This document shows positions 51,145 to 58,799 of a stretch of 64,000 nucleotides of DNA, piece after piece (position 1 is the first letter of the stretch; every line of letters begins with the position of its first letter). A program made the translations under genes and the position numbers. This DNA is from Mucilaginibacter gossypiicola (GTDB taxonomy: Bacteria; Bacteroidota; Bacteroidia; Sphingobacteriales; Sphingobacteriaceae), in contig NZ_FOCL01000016.1 in assembly GCF_900110105.1 (NCBI RefSeq), positions 86,478 to 150,477 on the forward strand, written 5' to 3'. The notes below the pieces were generated by a model. It was not told the origin of the DNA. It ran no database searches and saw nothing but the letters and a program-made list of their open reading frames with translations.

Positions 51145-51437
51145 AGATATAGTTCGTAAAACAAGTTTATCTCCAAAGAAGATTGAACCAGAGGTGCAAA
51201 AGGTTTGTAGAAGAAAAATACCAATAGATTTCTGGTGTGCCAGAGGTACACAATTTCTTAAGCCGTCCCGGTATTGGGTGCCCTACAAATCTGTTTATCC
51301 CTGAATGATAAATACATAATTTTAACGAAAGATAATTTTATCAATTATTTTACAGATATTGCGGCGCTGATACGATGTGGCCTGTAAACCAGTTGGCTAT
51401 GAGTTGTTTCGGTGCAAAGAACCAATTATAACGAGAT
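51145..51437. other. Intergenic region between crtD and the GH13 gene
   Basis: No gene is supported here. It holds GGTTTGTAGAAG and CTACAAATCTG, which could pair, and AGGTGCAAAAGG / GGTGCCCTAC-like fragments of an unknown repeat. No promoter box for the GH13 gene is certain. Confidence 0.35.
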
Positions 51438-53375
51438 ATGACAATCAAGAATGTTTACTTATTACTTGCCGGACTTTTATTGGCCGGTTTTACTTCATGC
51501 AAGAAGAAGGACGTTTTGCCGGGCAATACCGGGAACGTTCCCGGTGATACAACGGTGAATACCGGGAAGGCATTGCCGGCAGGAGCAAAGGATGGTGTTA
51601 CTTTTATCAACTCCGGCAAATCGGTAATTTTTAACCTGTACGCACCCGGCAAAAAATCTGTATCAGTTATCGGCGATTTTAATGGCTGGGATGCTAATGA
51701 TACCAAAGCAGTGATGAATAACACGCCCGATGGCAAACGCTGGTGGGTACAGATTGATAATATAGACCCCGCTACTGAATATGGTTACCAGTTTTATATA
51801 GATAAATCGTTAAAAGTGGCAGATCCTTACACCGAAAAAGTGCTGGACCCTGATAACGATTCGTACATATCGTCAGATACTTATCCCAATTTAAAAAAAT
51901 ATCCAACCGGGAAAACTACCGGTAACGTAAGCGTATTCCAGGCCAATCAGTCTGCGTACAGCTGGAAAAATACCAGTTTTACCCGTCCGGATAAAAAGAA
52001 CCTTGTGGTTTATGAGCTATTGGTACGCGATTTTATTGATGCCCATAACTATCAAACCCTTACAGATACATTAAAGTACCTTTCAAATTTAGGTGTTAAT
52101 GCTATTGAGCTGATGCCGATTAATGAGTTTGAAGGCAACCTTTCATGGGGCTATAATCCATCATTTTATTTTGCGCCGGATAAATATTACGGTACCAAAA
52201 ATGCATTGAAAGCTTTTATCGATGAGTGTCACTCGCGCGGCATAGCTGTGATCCAGGATATTGTTTTAAATCACTCGTTCGGCCAGTCGCCTATGGTACA
52301 GATGTATTTTAATACAACTGCCGGCAAACCATCGGCCGATAATCCCTGGTATAATGTGGACCCAACGCACCCTTATAATGTAGGCTACCAATTTAACCAT
52401 GAAAGTGCCGATACCAAATATTTTGTAAAGAATGTGCTCAAATTCTGGATGACGGAGTATAAGATCGATGGTTTCCGTTTTGATCTTTCCAAAGGCTTTA
52501 CGCAGGTCAACTATGGTACGTCTGACGCTGCAGTCGGACCGTGGGGGCAATATGATGCCAGTCGTGTAGCCATCTGGAAAGACTATAATAACTACATTAA
52601 AAGCATCGACAATAACAACTTTTACGTGATACTGGAGCACTTTGCAGCCAACCAGGAAGAAAAAGAACTGGCCGGTGAAGGCATGATGCTTTGGAACAAC
52701 CTTAACTATAATGCCAACGAGGCTACCATGGGGTGGTTAACCAACTCCAACTTCCAGGGCTTATTTTATGATCAGCATACGTTTACCCAGCCTTATAATT
52801 TGGTGAGCTATTTTGAAAGCCATGATGAAGAACGCCTGCAGTTTAAAAACGAAAGCTATGGCAACAGCTATAATGGTTACAATGTAAAAGATAAAAACAC
52901 CGGATTAGCACGCGAAGAAATGGCAGCGGCATTCCTGTTCGCTGTTCCTGGCCCTAAAATGTTATGGCAGTTTGGCGAGCTCGGCTACGATGTAAGTATC
53001 GATCAGGGCGGCCGTACCAGTAATAAACCTATCTACTGGAACTATAATACTGATCTTAACAGGAGGCATTTATATGGTGTTTACGCCAAAATGATTAAGA
53101 TGAAAGAGAAGAATGCCGTATTTGCATCAACCAATTATACTTATGATCTTGCCGGTGCTATTAAAACCATTCAGTTAAAAGATGCCAGCGCAAATGTAGA
53201 AGTGGTAGGTAACTTTGACGTGGTACAACAAACAGGTAGTATCAGCTTCCCAACTATCGGAACGTGGTATGATAACATTAGCAAAACCAATCTTAGTGTA
53301 ACATCATTGCCATATTCCATGACACTGCAACCCGGCGAATATCATGTTTACAGCAGTGTTGCATTGCAGCAGTAA
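51438..53375 (+). CDS. GH13 alpha-amylase family lipoprotein
   Basis: The 645-residue surface or periplasmic lipoprotein has a lipobox at LLLAGFTSC (Cys21). A CBM48-like domain follows (ISVIGDFNGWDANDTKAVMN as VSVIGDFNGWD in the sequence, about residues 80-150), then a GH13 barrel. Catalytic residues are Asp349 (DGFRFDLSKG), Glu400 (VILEHF) and Asp463 (ESHDEER); region I is IQDIVLNHSFG. The C-terminal beta domain ends near YHVYSSVALQ. It should hydrolyse alpha-1,4 or alpha-1,6 glucans such as starch or glycogen; the exact activity is not clear. It stands alone and is not next to a SusCD pair. Confidence 0.93.
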   Translation: MTIKNVYLLLAGLLLAGFTSCKKKDVLPGNTGNVPGDTTVNTGKALPAGAKDGVTFINSGKSVIFNLYAPGKKSVSVIGDFNGWDANDTKAVMNNTPDGKRWWVQIDNIDPATEYGYQFYIDKSLKVADPYTEKVLDPDNDSYISSDTYPNLKKYPTGKTTGNVSVFQANQSAYSWKNTSFTRPDKKNLVVYELLVRDFIDAHNYQTLTDTLKYLSNLGVNAIELMPINEFEGNLSWGYNPSFYFAPDKYYGTKNALKAFIDECHSRGIAVIQDIVLNHSFGQSPMVQMYFNTTAGKPSADNPWYNVDPTHPYNVGYQFNHESADTKYFVKNVLKFWMTEYKIDGFRFDLSKGFTQVNYGTSDAAVGPWGQYDASRVAIWKDYNNYIKSIDNNNFYVILEHFAANQEEKELAGEGMMLWNNLNYNANEATMGWLTNSNFQGLFYDQHTFTQPYNLVSYFESHDEERLQFKNESYGNSYNGYNVKDKNTGLAREEMAAAFLFAVPGPKMLWQFGELGYDVSIDQGGRTSNKPIYWNYNTDLNRRHLYGVYAKMIKMKEKNAVFASTNYTYDLAGAIKTIQLKDASANVEVVGNFDVVQQTGSISFPTIGTWYDNISKTNLSVTSLPYSMTLQPGEYHVYSSVALQQ

Positions 53376-53516
53376 CCAGCTAAAATGCTAAGTGTTAAGG
53401 CTTATGGATATAGTAAAACATTGTTTTTAGTCGGTGCTTTTAAACTTACAATTATGCTTATGGAAATTATAAAAGTGTAATGGCCTTATTTTTAATAATT
53501 TATTGATTATTAATAT

Positions 53517-53524
53517 TACCTTTG
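53517..53524 (+). promoter_or_regulatory. -7 box TACCTTTG of cspA
   Basis: Exact TAnnTTTG match, 19 bases before the ATG at 53544. The leader would be very short for a cold shock gene, so classic long-leader thermosensing is unlikely here. Confidence 0.5.
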
Positions 53525-53543
53525 TGGCTTAAATAAAAATATA

Positions 53544-53732
53544 ATGCAAGGAACAGTAAAATTCTTTAATGAAACTAAAGGCTTCGGATTTATTACACCA
53601 ACAGATGGTGGCGCTGAAGTTTTTGTACACGTATCAGGTTTGGTTGACACTATCCGTGAAAACGATAGCGTTACCTACGATGTAGAGCAAGGCCGTAAAG
53701 GTCCAAATGCGGTGAATGTAAAAGTAGCTTAA
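53544..53732 (+). CDS. Cold shock domain protein, CspA family
   Basis: The 62-residue protein is a single OB-fold cold shock domain. RNP1 is KGFGFI (residues 12-17) and RNP2 is VFVHV (26-30); the start MQGTVKFFNETKGFGFITP and end GRKGPNAVNVKVA are standard. It binds single-stranded RNA or DNA, acting as an RNA chaperone. Its length is slightly short but normal for Bacteroidota. It is monocistronic, with a -7 box before and a terminator after. Confidence 0.95.
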   Translation: MQGTVKFFNETKGFGFITPTDGGAEVFVHVSGLVDTIRENDSVTYDVEQGRKGPNAVNVKVA

Positions 53733-53758
53733 ACTATTAATTATATAAAAATCGTACG

Positions 53759-53791
53759 GCATCTGTTCAGCAATGGGCAGATGCTTTTTTT
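53759..53791 (+). terminator. Intrinsic terminator after the cold shock gene
   Basis: GCATCTG (53759-53765) pairs with CAGATGC (53778-53784), followed by TTTTTTT. Confidence 0.85.
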
Positions 53792-53851
53792 ATGCTTTTA
53801 AAACAATGCGTTGAACAACTTGTAAGAAGCTACTTGAAAAACGAAAGTTTT

Positions 53852-53989
53852 ATTCATTGCCGTTGACTTTAGTCAACGGTTATCGGAATAAAGAAGAGGG
53901 GGCTTTAGCCCAAGATCCACGCCGATTTTTTGGCTAAAGCCGTAATTGTATTACCATTCATCCGTTGACTAAAGTCAACGGCAATGAAT
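53852..53989. repeat. 138-base element with 28-base perfect terminal inverted repeats
   Basis: The first 28 bases (ATTCATTGCCGTTGACTTTA then GTCAACGG) are exactly the reverse complement of the last 28. Each end contains the palindrome CCGTTGACTTTAGTCAACGG. Inside lie GGCTTTAGCC and GGCTAAAGCC, a second inverted pair. It is non-coding and sits between the cold shock terminator and the hemH stop. Confidence 0.8.
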
Positions 53990-54032
53990 TAACCAAGCTG
54001 GTTATAAATACAAGTTATTCTTAAATGAGTAG

Positions 54033-55058
54033 TTAAGCAATCGCAGGGTTTACCATCTGTACTAAAGCATCAATAAACTTTGGTGAATCATTCAAGCTTT
54101 CAACCAGCTGAACATGCTCACCACCCAGTGCTTTAAACTCGTCACCATATTCGGTAGTTACTTCGTAAACAGTTTCAAGGCAGTCGGCCACAAACGCTGG
54201 GCAAAATACCAACAGGCGCTTTTTACCCTCGTTGGCCAGTTTGGCTATGATTTCGCTGGTGTAGGGTTGTACCCAGGGGTCGTTACCCAGGCGCGATTGA
54301 AAACATATGGTATATTTCTCCCTCGGGATTCCCATTTTCTCAGCTATCAGCTTCGCAGTATGGTGCGATTGTGCCGAGTAACAAAAGCGGTTGGCGTCGG
54401 TAAGTGTTTCGCAGCAACCGGAAGATTTAAGGCAGTGATTATGTGTATGATCTGCTTTGATCAGTTGCCTTTGCGGTAAACCGTGGAAGCTGAATAAAAC
54501 GTGATCGTAAGTATCCGGATTGTATTTTTGAGCATTATCGGCAAAGGTTTCAATCATCAGCTCATTATCGTGAAACGAGTTAATGAAGGTGATATTTGGC
54601 GATGTTGGCCATTTTCCAACAATATCCATCACTTTTTCATAAACCGAACCAGTGCTGGCCGAAGCGTATTGAGGAAACAAAGGGATTACCTGGATACTTT
54701 CAACAAGGGCTGCCTTGAGCTTTTCTAAAGCCGATTCGATAGAAGGGTTTTGGTAACGCATAGCCAACTCAACCATATACTCGCCACCGAGGCGCTGTTC
54801 TAAAGCTTTTTGTTGTAAAATGCTGTAATGTAACAAAGGAGACCCTGTTTTGGGATCCCAGATGGCCTGGTATAATTTAGCTGATTTGGGTGCCCGGAAA
54901 GGAACAATCAGGCCTTTTACTAAAATGGTACGTGAAAGGGTTCCAATATCAATAACCCGGGGGTCCATCAAAAACTCATTCAAATAACGCTTAACATCTG
55001 CTGTACTTGGGCTATCCGGGGTGCCCAGGTTAACCAGTAAAATTCCTTTTTTAGCCAT
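54033..55058 (-). CDS. hemH: Ferrochelatase
   Basis: HemH inserts ferrous iron into protoporphyrin IX, the last step of protohaem synthesis. The ATG at 55058 gives 341 residues (MAKKGILLVNLGTPDSPS), the family start; the frame extends eight codons further from a TTG. The catalytic His is in VLFSFHGLPQRQL, the conserved acidic region is FVADCLETVYEV, and SRLGNDPWVQPYT is the usual substrate-binding block. No N-terminal transit or C-terminal hydrophobic tail is present, so it is the soluble or peripheral bacterial form. It ends 43 bases before the 28-base-ended repeat and is not in the carotenoid operon. Confidence 0.96.
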   Translation of the reverse strand: MAKKGILLVNLGTPDSPSTADVKRYLNEFLMDPRVIDIGTLSRTILVKGLIVPFRAPKSAKLYQAIWDPKTGSPLLHYSILQQKALEQRLGGEYMVELAMRYQNPSIESALEKLKAALVESIQVIPLFPQYASASTGSVYEKVMDIVGKWPTSPNITFINSFHDNELMIETFADNAQKYNPDTYDHVLFSFHGLPQRQLIKADHTHNHCLKSSGCCETLTDANRFCYSAQSHHTAKLIAEKMGIPREKYTICFQSRLGNDPWVQPYTSEIIAKLANEGKKRLLVFCPAFVADCLETVYEVTTEYGDEFKALGGEHVQLVESLNDSPKFIDALVQMVNPAIA

Positions 55059-55070
55059 AATTATCAGGTA

Positions 55071-55078
55071 CAAAAGTA
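55071..55078 (-). promoter_or_regulatory. -7 box TACTTTTG of hemH
   Basis: Exact TAnnTTTG on the minus strand, 12 bases before the hemH ATG at 55058. Confidence 0.5.
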
Positions 55079-55137
55079 ACAAAAAATGCCCCGTAACTAA
55101 TGACGGTGGTCACAATTTACAAATAAATGATTGGTGT

Positions 55138-55258
55138 TTGAACCGGGATTTATTGACTTAAACAATTTATCTATTCTTTTCAATTCGGGTATTTTATGCG
55201 CCCCTGTTCAGAAATATCCGGGGAATCCTTAAATCCCAAAAATCACGGTTCAGAATAT
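55138..55258. repeat. GGTTCAGA-type element, family C copy 4
   Basis: Bounded by TTTGAACCGGGATTTATTGA and AATCCCAAAAATCACGGTTC plus AGA. The right end matches copies at 45295 and 49573. It touches the family B copy 2 next to it. Confidence 0.6.
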
Positions 55259-55261
55259 GGG

Positions 55262-55378
55262 CGTTGCCTGCGGCCCGGGCTTTACGCTACAAATCCTCGC
55301 CTTGCCCGCACACATAGGCCTACGCGAGGCTGTGGGTTTTCCGCTGCAATCCCTAACGCGGCCCTCGCGCAACGGGGT
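55262..55378 (-). repeat. GC-rich intergenic repeat, family B copy 2
   Basis: Reverse complement of family B copy 1: GGCCGCGTTAGGGATTGCAG, AAAACCCACAGCC and AAAGCCCGGGCCGCAGGCAA are kept in the same order. It abuts the crtW stop codon. Confidence 0.75.
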
Positions 55379-55380
55379 AA

Positions 55381-56082
55381 TTATGAATTGGTTAATTTCT
55401 GCTTTTCGGGTAATGGCGCTTTCCACAATCTCCACCACGGTACACCCGGTGATTCATGATGCTCATAATGGTATCCAAAAAAATAGCAGCAAAAAAATGC
55501 AGCAAAGTGGTTACGACGCTGGCTCCGGGCAAAATGCGGGTTATTGTGTTCGCCTTTATGGGGCTGGTAGGTTCCGAAGTAAAATAATTGCAATGTACTT
55601 AGGAGGGACGGCACTACCCAAAACATGATCAGGTTTGGCTGCGGGATCCAGATCTTCAGGATATTAAAAACAGCAGCCATTACAACAATTTGCCATATCG
55701 ACAGATAATTGCGGATAAACTGCACATACCAGGCAAAAAAACCACCATGGTAATAATCCGGATCATCGTGGGTGTGTACGTGGCTGTGATGCTTATGATG
55801 TTTAGTATACAACTGTGGGTACCAAAACGAAGCATACAAAAAGGTACTCAGGTAGCCGACAACGTTATTTAAACTCTTATTTGGCGAAACTGTACCATGC
55901 ATGGCATCATGTGCGGTGATGAACAGTCCGGTATACAGGTGCATCTGTACCAGCATGAAAATGTAAACCAGGGGATTGGTGAAACTGAAATGCCATTGCA
56001 TCAGCAAAATAATACTCGCTGCCCAGCTGCCAATTACCAGGGAGGCTACCAATAAACCGGTATGTGAAGTGCTTTTTTGCAT
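55381..56082 (-). CDS. crtW: Beta-carotene ketolase, CrtW type (fatty acid hydroxylase superfamily)
   Basis: The 233-residue membrane enzyme has the histidine boxes of a di-iron desaturase/hydroxylase: HDAMH (His58, His62), HHKHHSH (residues 95-101) and HYEHH (205-209). The context THHxHHxH, the AHDAMHGT start and the ESPGVPWWRLW end match CrtW 4-ketolases rather than CrtZ hydroxylases, which are shorter and have other spacing. It would add a 4-keto group to a beta-ionone ring. The gene follows ispH after 29 bases. Four membrane segments are seen. Its stop codon touches a GC-rich repeat, and the end of the operon is there. Confidence 0.83.
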   Translation of the reverse strand: MQKSTSHTGLLVASLVIGSWAASIILLMQWHFSFTNPLVYIFMLVQMHLYTGLFITAHDAMHGTVSPNKSLNNVVGYLSTFLYASFWYPQLYTKHHKHHSHVHTHDDPDYYHGGFFAWYVQFIRNYLSIWQIVVMAAVFNILKIWIPQPNLIMFWVVPSLLSTLQLFYFGTYQPHKGEHNNPHFARSQRRNHFAAFFCCYFFGYHYEHHESPGVPWWRLWKAPLPEKQKLTNS

Positions 56083-56111
56083 GCTATGATGTTACAGCAA
56101 AAAGCGTGCTG

Positions 56112-56963
56112 TTAAAAGCTTTCTATAGCGGCTTTTACTTTTTGCATCAGCCACATGGGGGTTGATGTAGCGCCGGCAATGCCCACAGTGTCGTTAGGAG
56201 CAAACATGTTTTTGTCCAGCTCGTCGGTTGATGATATGAAGTAGGTGTTGGGATTGTGTTTGCGGCATACCTCAAACAATACCTTGCCGTTTGATGATTT
56301 TTTGCCCGATACAAAAATGATCTTATCAAAACGGGTTGCAAATTTGGGCAGGTCCTTATCACGGTTACTAACCTGGCGGCAAATGGTATCATTTGCTTTA
56401 AGGGCATATCCGCGCGCAATAAGCTCATCCTTCACCGAGTAAAATTTATCCATACTCTTGGTGGTTTGGCTGTAGAGCGTGATGTTATGCGGAAGCTCCA
56501 CATTATCCAGCTCGGCAATATCCTGGAAAACTATGGCTTCATCATTTGTCTGACCTTGCAGGCCCACTACTTCAGCATGCCCATGTTTGCCAAAAATCAG
56601 GATCTTCTCATTCGAGTCGTATGAAGTTTTGATGCGGTTTTGCAGTTTAAGCACTACCGGGCATGAGGCATCAATAAGGGTAATATTGTTCTCTAAAGCT
56701 GTGCGGTAAGTATCCGGTGCCTCGCCATGGGCGCGGATAAGTACCTTTTCGTTATGCAGATCTTTAAGCTGGGTGTGTTCAATGATACGCAAGCCGCGCG
56801 CCTTAAGGCGCTCAACTTCCTCATCATTATGCACAATATCGCCAAGGCAGTACAGGTAACCGTCCTCTTCTAAAATCTCCTCGGCCATGTCAATGGCATA
56901 AACCACCCCAAAGCAAAAGCCCGAATCCTGATCAATAGTAACCTGTAACTGATAATCTCCCAT
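56112..56963 (-). CDS. ispH: 4-hydroxy-3-methylbut-2-enyl diphosphate reductase
   Basis: IspH (LytB) is the last enzyme of the MEP pathway and makes IPP and DMAPP through a [4Fe-4S] cluster. The 283-residue protein has the three cluster Cys: Cys17 (SGFCFGV), Cys101 (DASCPVV) and Cys195 (NDTICRQ). Substrate His are in DIVHNDEEVERL, LIRAHGE and FGKHGHAEV, and GATSTPMWLM closes the site. A -7 box (TAAATTTG) lies seven bases upstream of the ATG. crtW follows after 29 bases, so ispH can be transcribed with it, joining precursor supply to a late carotenoid enzyme. Confidence 0.97.
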   Translation of the reverse strand: MGDYQLQVTIDQDSGFCFGVVYAIDMAEEILEEDGYLYCLGDIVHNDEEVERLKARGLRIIEHTQLKDLHNEKVLIRAHGEAPDTYRTALENNITLIDASCPVVLKLQNRIKTSYDSNEKILIFGKHGHAEVVGLQGQTNDEAIVFQDIAELDNVELPHNITLYSQTTKSMDKFYSVKDELIARGYALKANDTICRQVSNRDKDLPKFATRFDKIIFVSGKKSSNGKVLFEVCRKHNPNTYFISSTDELDKNMFAPNDTVGIAGATSTPMWLMQKVKAAIESF

Positions 56964-56970
56964 GGTGTTG

Positions 56971-56978
56971 CAAATTTA
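56971..56978 (-). promoter_or_regulatory. -7 box TAAATTTG of ispH
   Basis: Exact TAnnTTTG on the minus strand, seven bases before the ispH ATG at 56963. It allows ispH-crtW to be expressed apart from the genes upstream. Confidence 0.5.
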
Positions 56979-57058
56979 CGGCAAAAATAACCGTTGATTG
57001 TAATGATTACGTTGATTTCGCTGATTTTTCGATCGTTAACCTTATTTGTTGTGGCTAT

Positions 57059-57817
57059 TTAAACCGATTGGATGCCTGGAAACTCCTTTCCTATGCTATT
57101 GTAATAAGCTCTTACCTTCCTACGCCAGCTACTTCTTGCAGACGGCCAGTTTTTTTGTCCCTCAATAAAATCAATACGAGGATTGGAATGCCCCGGTCTG
57201 GAGTTGCTACCTTTTGAGGGTTGTTCAAATTTTAATAATAGCTCAGGATCGTTTATGGGGTCAAAATCTCCATCCTGGTCAAATATAGTTTGATGTTCGG
57301 GTTTGTTATATAGTTCTCTTCTGGTCTTAAGCAGGTTCATCAATTCATTTAGGGAGATGTGATCGGTAATATAGTCAAGATCATAAATATCTTTGTGATT
57401 TGCCCTGCTTGATGCGGTTATTAATTTTAATGGCCCAATATCAATTAGACTCATAACTTTAATGTTGCTGATAATTTCAGGAGTATTATAGAACTGCATG
57501 TTCTGCAATATTTCTACCTTAATTGCTGTATCGTCTCTGCGAATAAAAAAACGTTGAAACAGAAACTGATCATTTATATCGCATGGATAGTCTATCGCAA
57601 AAACAGCTTCTCCGTAAAAAGCTTCAACTTCCTTTCTAACCAACTCATATCCAATTTTGCCAATAATACCAGGAAAGAAAAAATCAATATCATTGGATAC
57701 CCGGTGACTATAACGAATAGCCAAGCTGGTACCACCGCCTAAAACACTTGTTTTGAGCGAAGGGAGTTGCTGAAGTTCACAAATGGTTTTAAATAAATTA
57801 TCATCAACAGCCTTCAT
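57059..57817 (-). CDS. AbiEii/AbiGii-type nucleotidyltransferase toxin
   Basis: The 252-residue protein has the DNA polymerase beta-like nucleotidyltransferase core of AbiEii: VLGGGTSLAIRYSHRVSNDI, then DFFFPGIIGKIG, giving the GG-TS loop and HRxSxDxDFF (Asp43 and Asp45). KLITASSRANHKDIYDLDYI is the C-terminal acidic-basic block. AbiEii/MenT-type toxins add nucleotides to tRNA ends or other targets and serve in phage defence or as toxins. The 98-frame antitoxin-like gene overlaps it by four bases (ATGA). It is placed inside an otherwise carotenoid-related run, with its own promoter 290 bases upstream. The C-terminal 60 residues (GSNSRPGHSNP, then KNWPSARSSWRRKV) are unlike the core and of unknown role. 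Confidence 0.82.
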   Translation of the reverse strand: MKAVDDNLFKTICELQQLPSLKTSVLGGGTSLAIRYSHRVSNDIDFFFPGIIGKIGYELVRKEVEAFYGEAVFAIDYPCDINDQFLFQRFFIRRDDTAIKVEILQNMQFYNTPEIISNIKVMSLIDIGPLKLITASSRANHKDIYDLDYITDHISLNELMNLLKTRRELYNKPEHQTIFDQDGDFDPINDPELLLKFEQPSKGSNSRPGHSNPRIDFIEGQKNWPSARSSWRRKVRAYYNSIGKEFPGIQSV

Positions 57818-58101
57818 TGGGCAAACCGTAAAAACTGTTTAATATGGTAGCGACGTGCAACCAGCAAGCAAACCTGATTACTCACTTTTTCTTTAGTGGC
57901 TTTTAATTCACGTGCAATAACTGCTTTGGGATAAATAGCTTCGAGCCTTAATATATCATCTGCAAAAGTTAATGAAGTAGTTGCCATTAATGCCCTCGGA
58001 ATGATGAGATCTTGGTCGTGATTGATGTCAAGGGATGCGATGTCCACGTCCCAAAATAGATATTTAGGGAATATTTCTTGAATATGTATATCCTTTTTCA
58101 T
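57814..58101 (-). CDS. Probable antitoxin partner (DUF6922-like)
   Basis: From ATG 58101 the product is 95 residues; the frame also opens at a TTG nine bases earlier. It starts MKKDIHIQEIFPKYLFWDVD, followed by helical segments (DQDLIIPRALMATTSLTFAD; ILRLEAIYPKAVIARELKAT) and a Lys-Arg-rich end. This fits the small DUF6922-like partner often found with AbiEii-type toxins in Bacteroidota and may be a winged-helix DNA-binding antitoxin. The overlap with the toxin is four bases. A TATCTTTG box lies six bases upstream of the ATG. Assignment rests mainly on position; the family match is by memory. Confidence 0.65.
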   Translation of the reverse strand: MKKDIHIQEIFPKYLFWDVDIASLDINHDQDLIIPRALMATTSLTFADDILRLEAIYPKAVIARELKATKEKVSNQVCLLVARRYHIKQFLRFAQ

Positions 58102-58107
58102 CTTAAA

Positions 58108-58115
58108 CAAAGATA
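58108..58115 (-). promoter_or_regulatory. -7 box TATCTTTG of the AbiEii-type module
   Basis: Exact TAnnTTTG on the minus strand, six bases before ATG 58101, in the 42-base gap after the cruF stop. It gives the toxin module its own promoter inside the carotenoid run. Confidence 0.5.
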
Positions 58116-58143
58116 CAAAATCAGTTTTTGATTAATGAGCGGC

Positions 58144-58776
58144 TTAATACATCAAATTCAAAACAGCAAAAAATACAAATTGTGCAATCAGCAAGGTTGG
58201 GCCAACATTGCCCTGTCGATTAAATTTAAACTGCTCAAATATAAAAAGCAGTAACGCACTCAAGACAAACCAACAAGCATAGTTTTTAAATGGAATGTTG
58301 CCGTCCAGCCAATGCCAGTAATCAAAGCGTATGGCAATAGGTTCAATCAGCATGTCAAGCATGGTTAAGATAATAGCTCCCGCAAGCATTCTTATTAATT
58401 TATTATTAAAGCGACTTCTCCGCAGAACAACACCTACGCTGTATATCAGCAAAAACCAATTCACCCCAATCATTAAAGGGATATCAAGCAGTTTGGCACC
58501 GAGTGTACTATCATAACGATAATGACCAAAGAACAAACCTGTATGTACCCCGATATATTCAGCCATAAAGCCCGCAATAAAGGTTATCAACGCAAACAAC
58601 AGAAACTTAATGTTGAAAGCATCATGGCTATAAATGATTACGCCAAGCATCAAGAGTAAATGCCATGGTACCAGGGTTATAAATAATGCAGTTAGAGATG
58701 GAATGATGAAGCCGATTATGCCCACCAAATGGAACAGAAAAATGATTGTTACACAGATCCTGTTTTTGGTCGACAT
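58144..58776 (-). CDS. cruF: Carotenoid 1',2'-hydratase, CruF type
   Basis: The 210-residue membrane protein (from ATG 58776, MSTKNRICVTIIFLFHLVGI) belongs to the CruF 'carotenoid biosynthesis protein' family, which adds water across the 1',2' double bond of gamma-carotene or a related psi end, giving a 1'-hydroxy group. The block EYIGVHTGLFFGHYRYDSTL, then GAKLLDIPLMIGVNWFLLIY, is diagnostic; MLDMLIEPIAIRFDYWHW follows. About seven membrane segments are predicted. An upstream GTG (58821) would overlap the GT2 gene by 22 bases and add 15 residues; I prefer the ATG because the added part is charged and unusual. It supplies the hydroxyl for CrtD and for glycosylation. Confidence 0.86.
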   Translation of the reverse strand: MSTKNRICVTIIFLFHLVGIIGFIIPSLTALFITLVPWHLLLMLGVIIYSHDAFNIKFLLFALITFIAGFMAEYIGVHTGLFFGHYRYDSTLGAKLLDIPLMIGVNWFLLIYSVGVVLRRSRFNNKLIRMLAGAIILTMLDMLIEPIAIRFDYWHWLDGNIPFKNYACWFVLSALLLFIFEQFKFNRQGNVGPTLLIAQFVFFAVLNLMY

Positions 58777-58799
58777 AGCCAAGTTAAATGCCGCCGGTT

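Noticed and set aside
53852..53989. CRISPR array
   Set aside because: The repeats are two inverted ends plus nested palindromes, not regularly spaced direct repeats with unique spacers.
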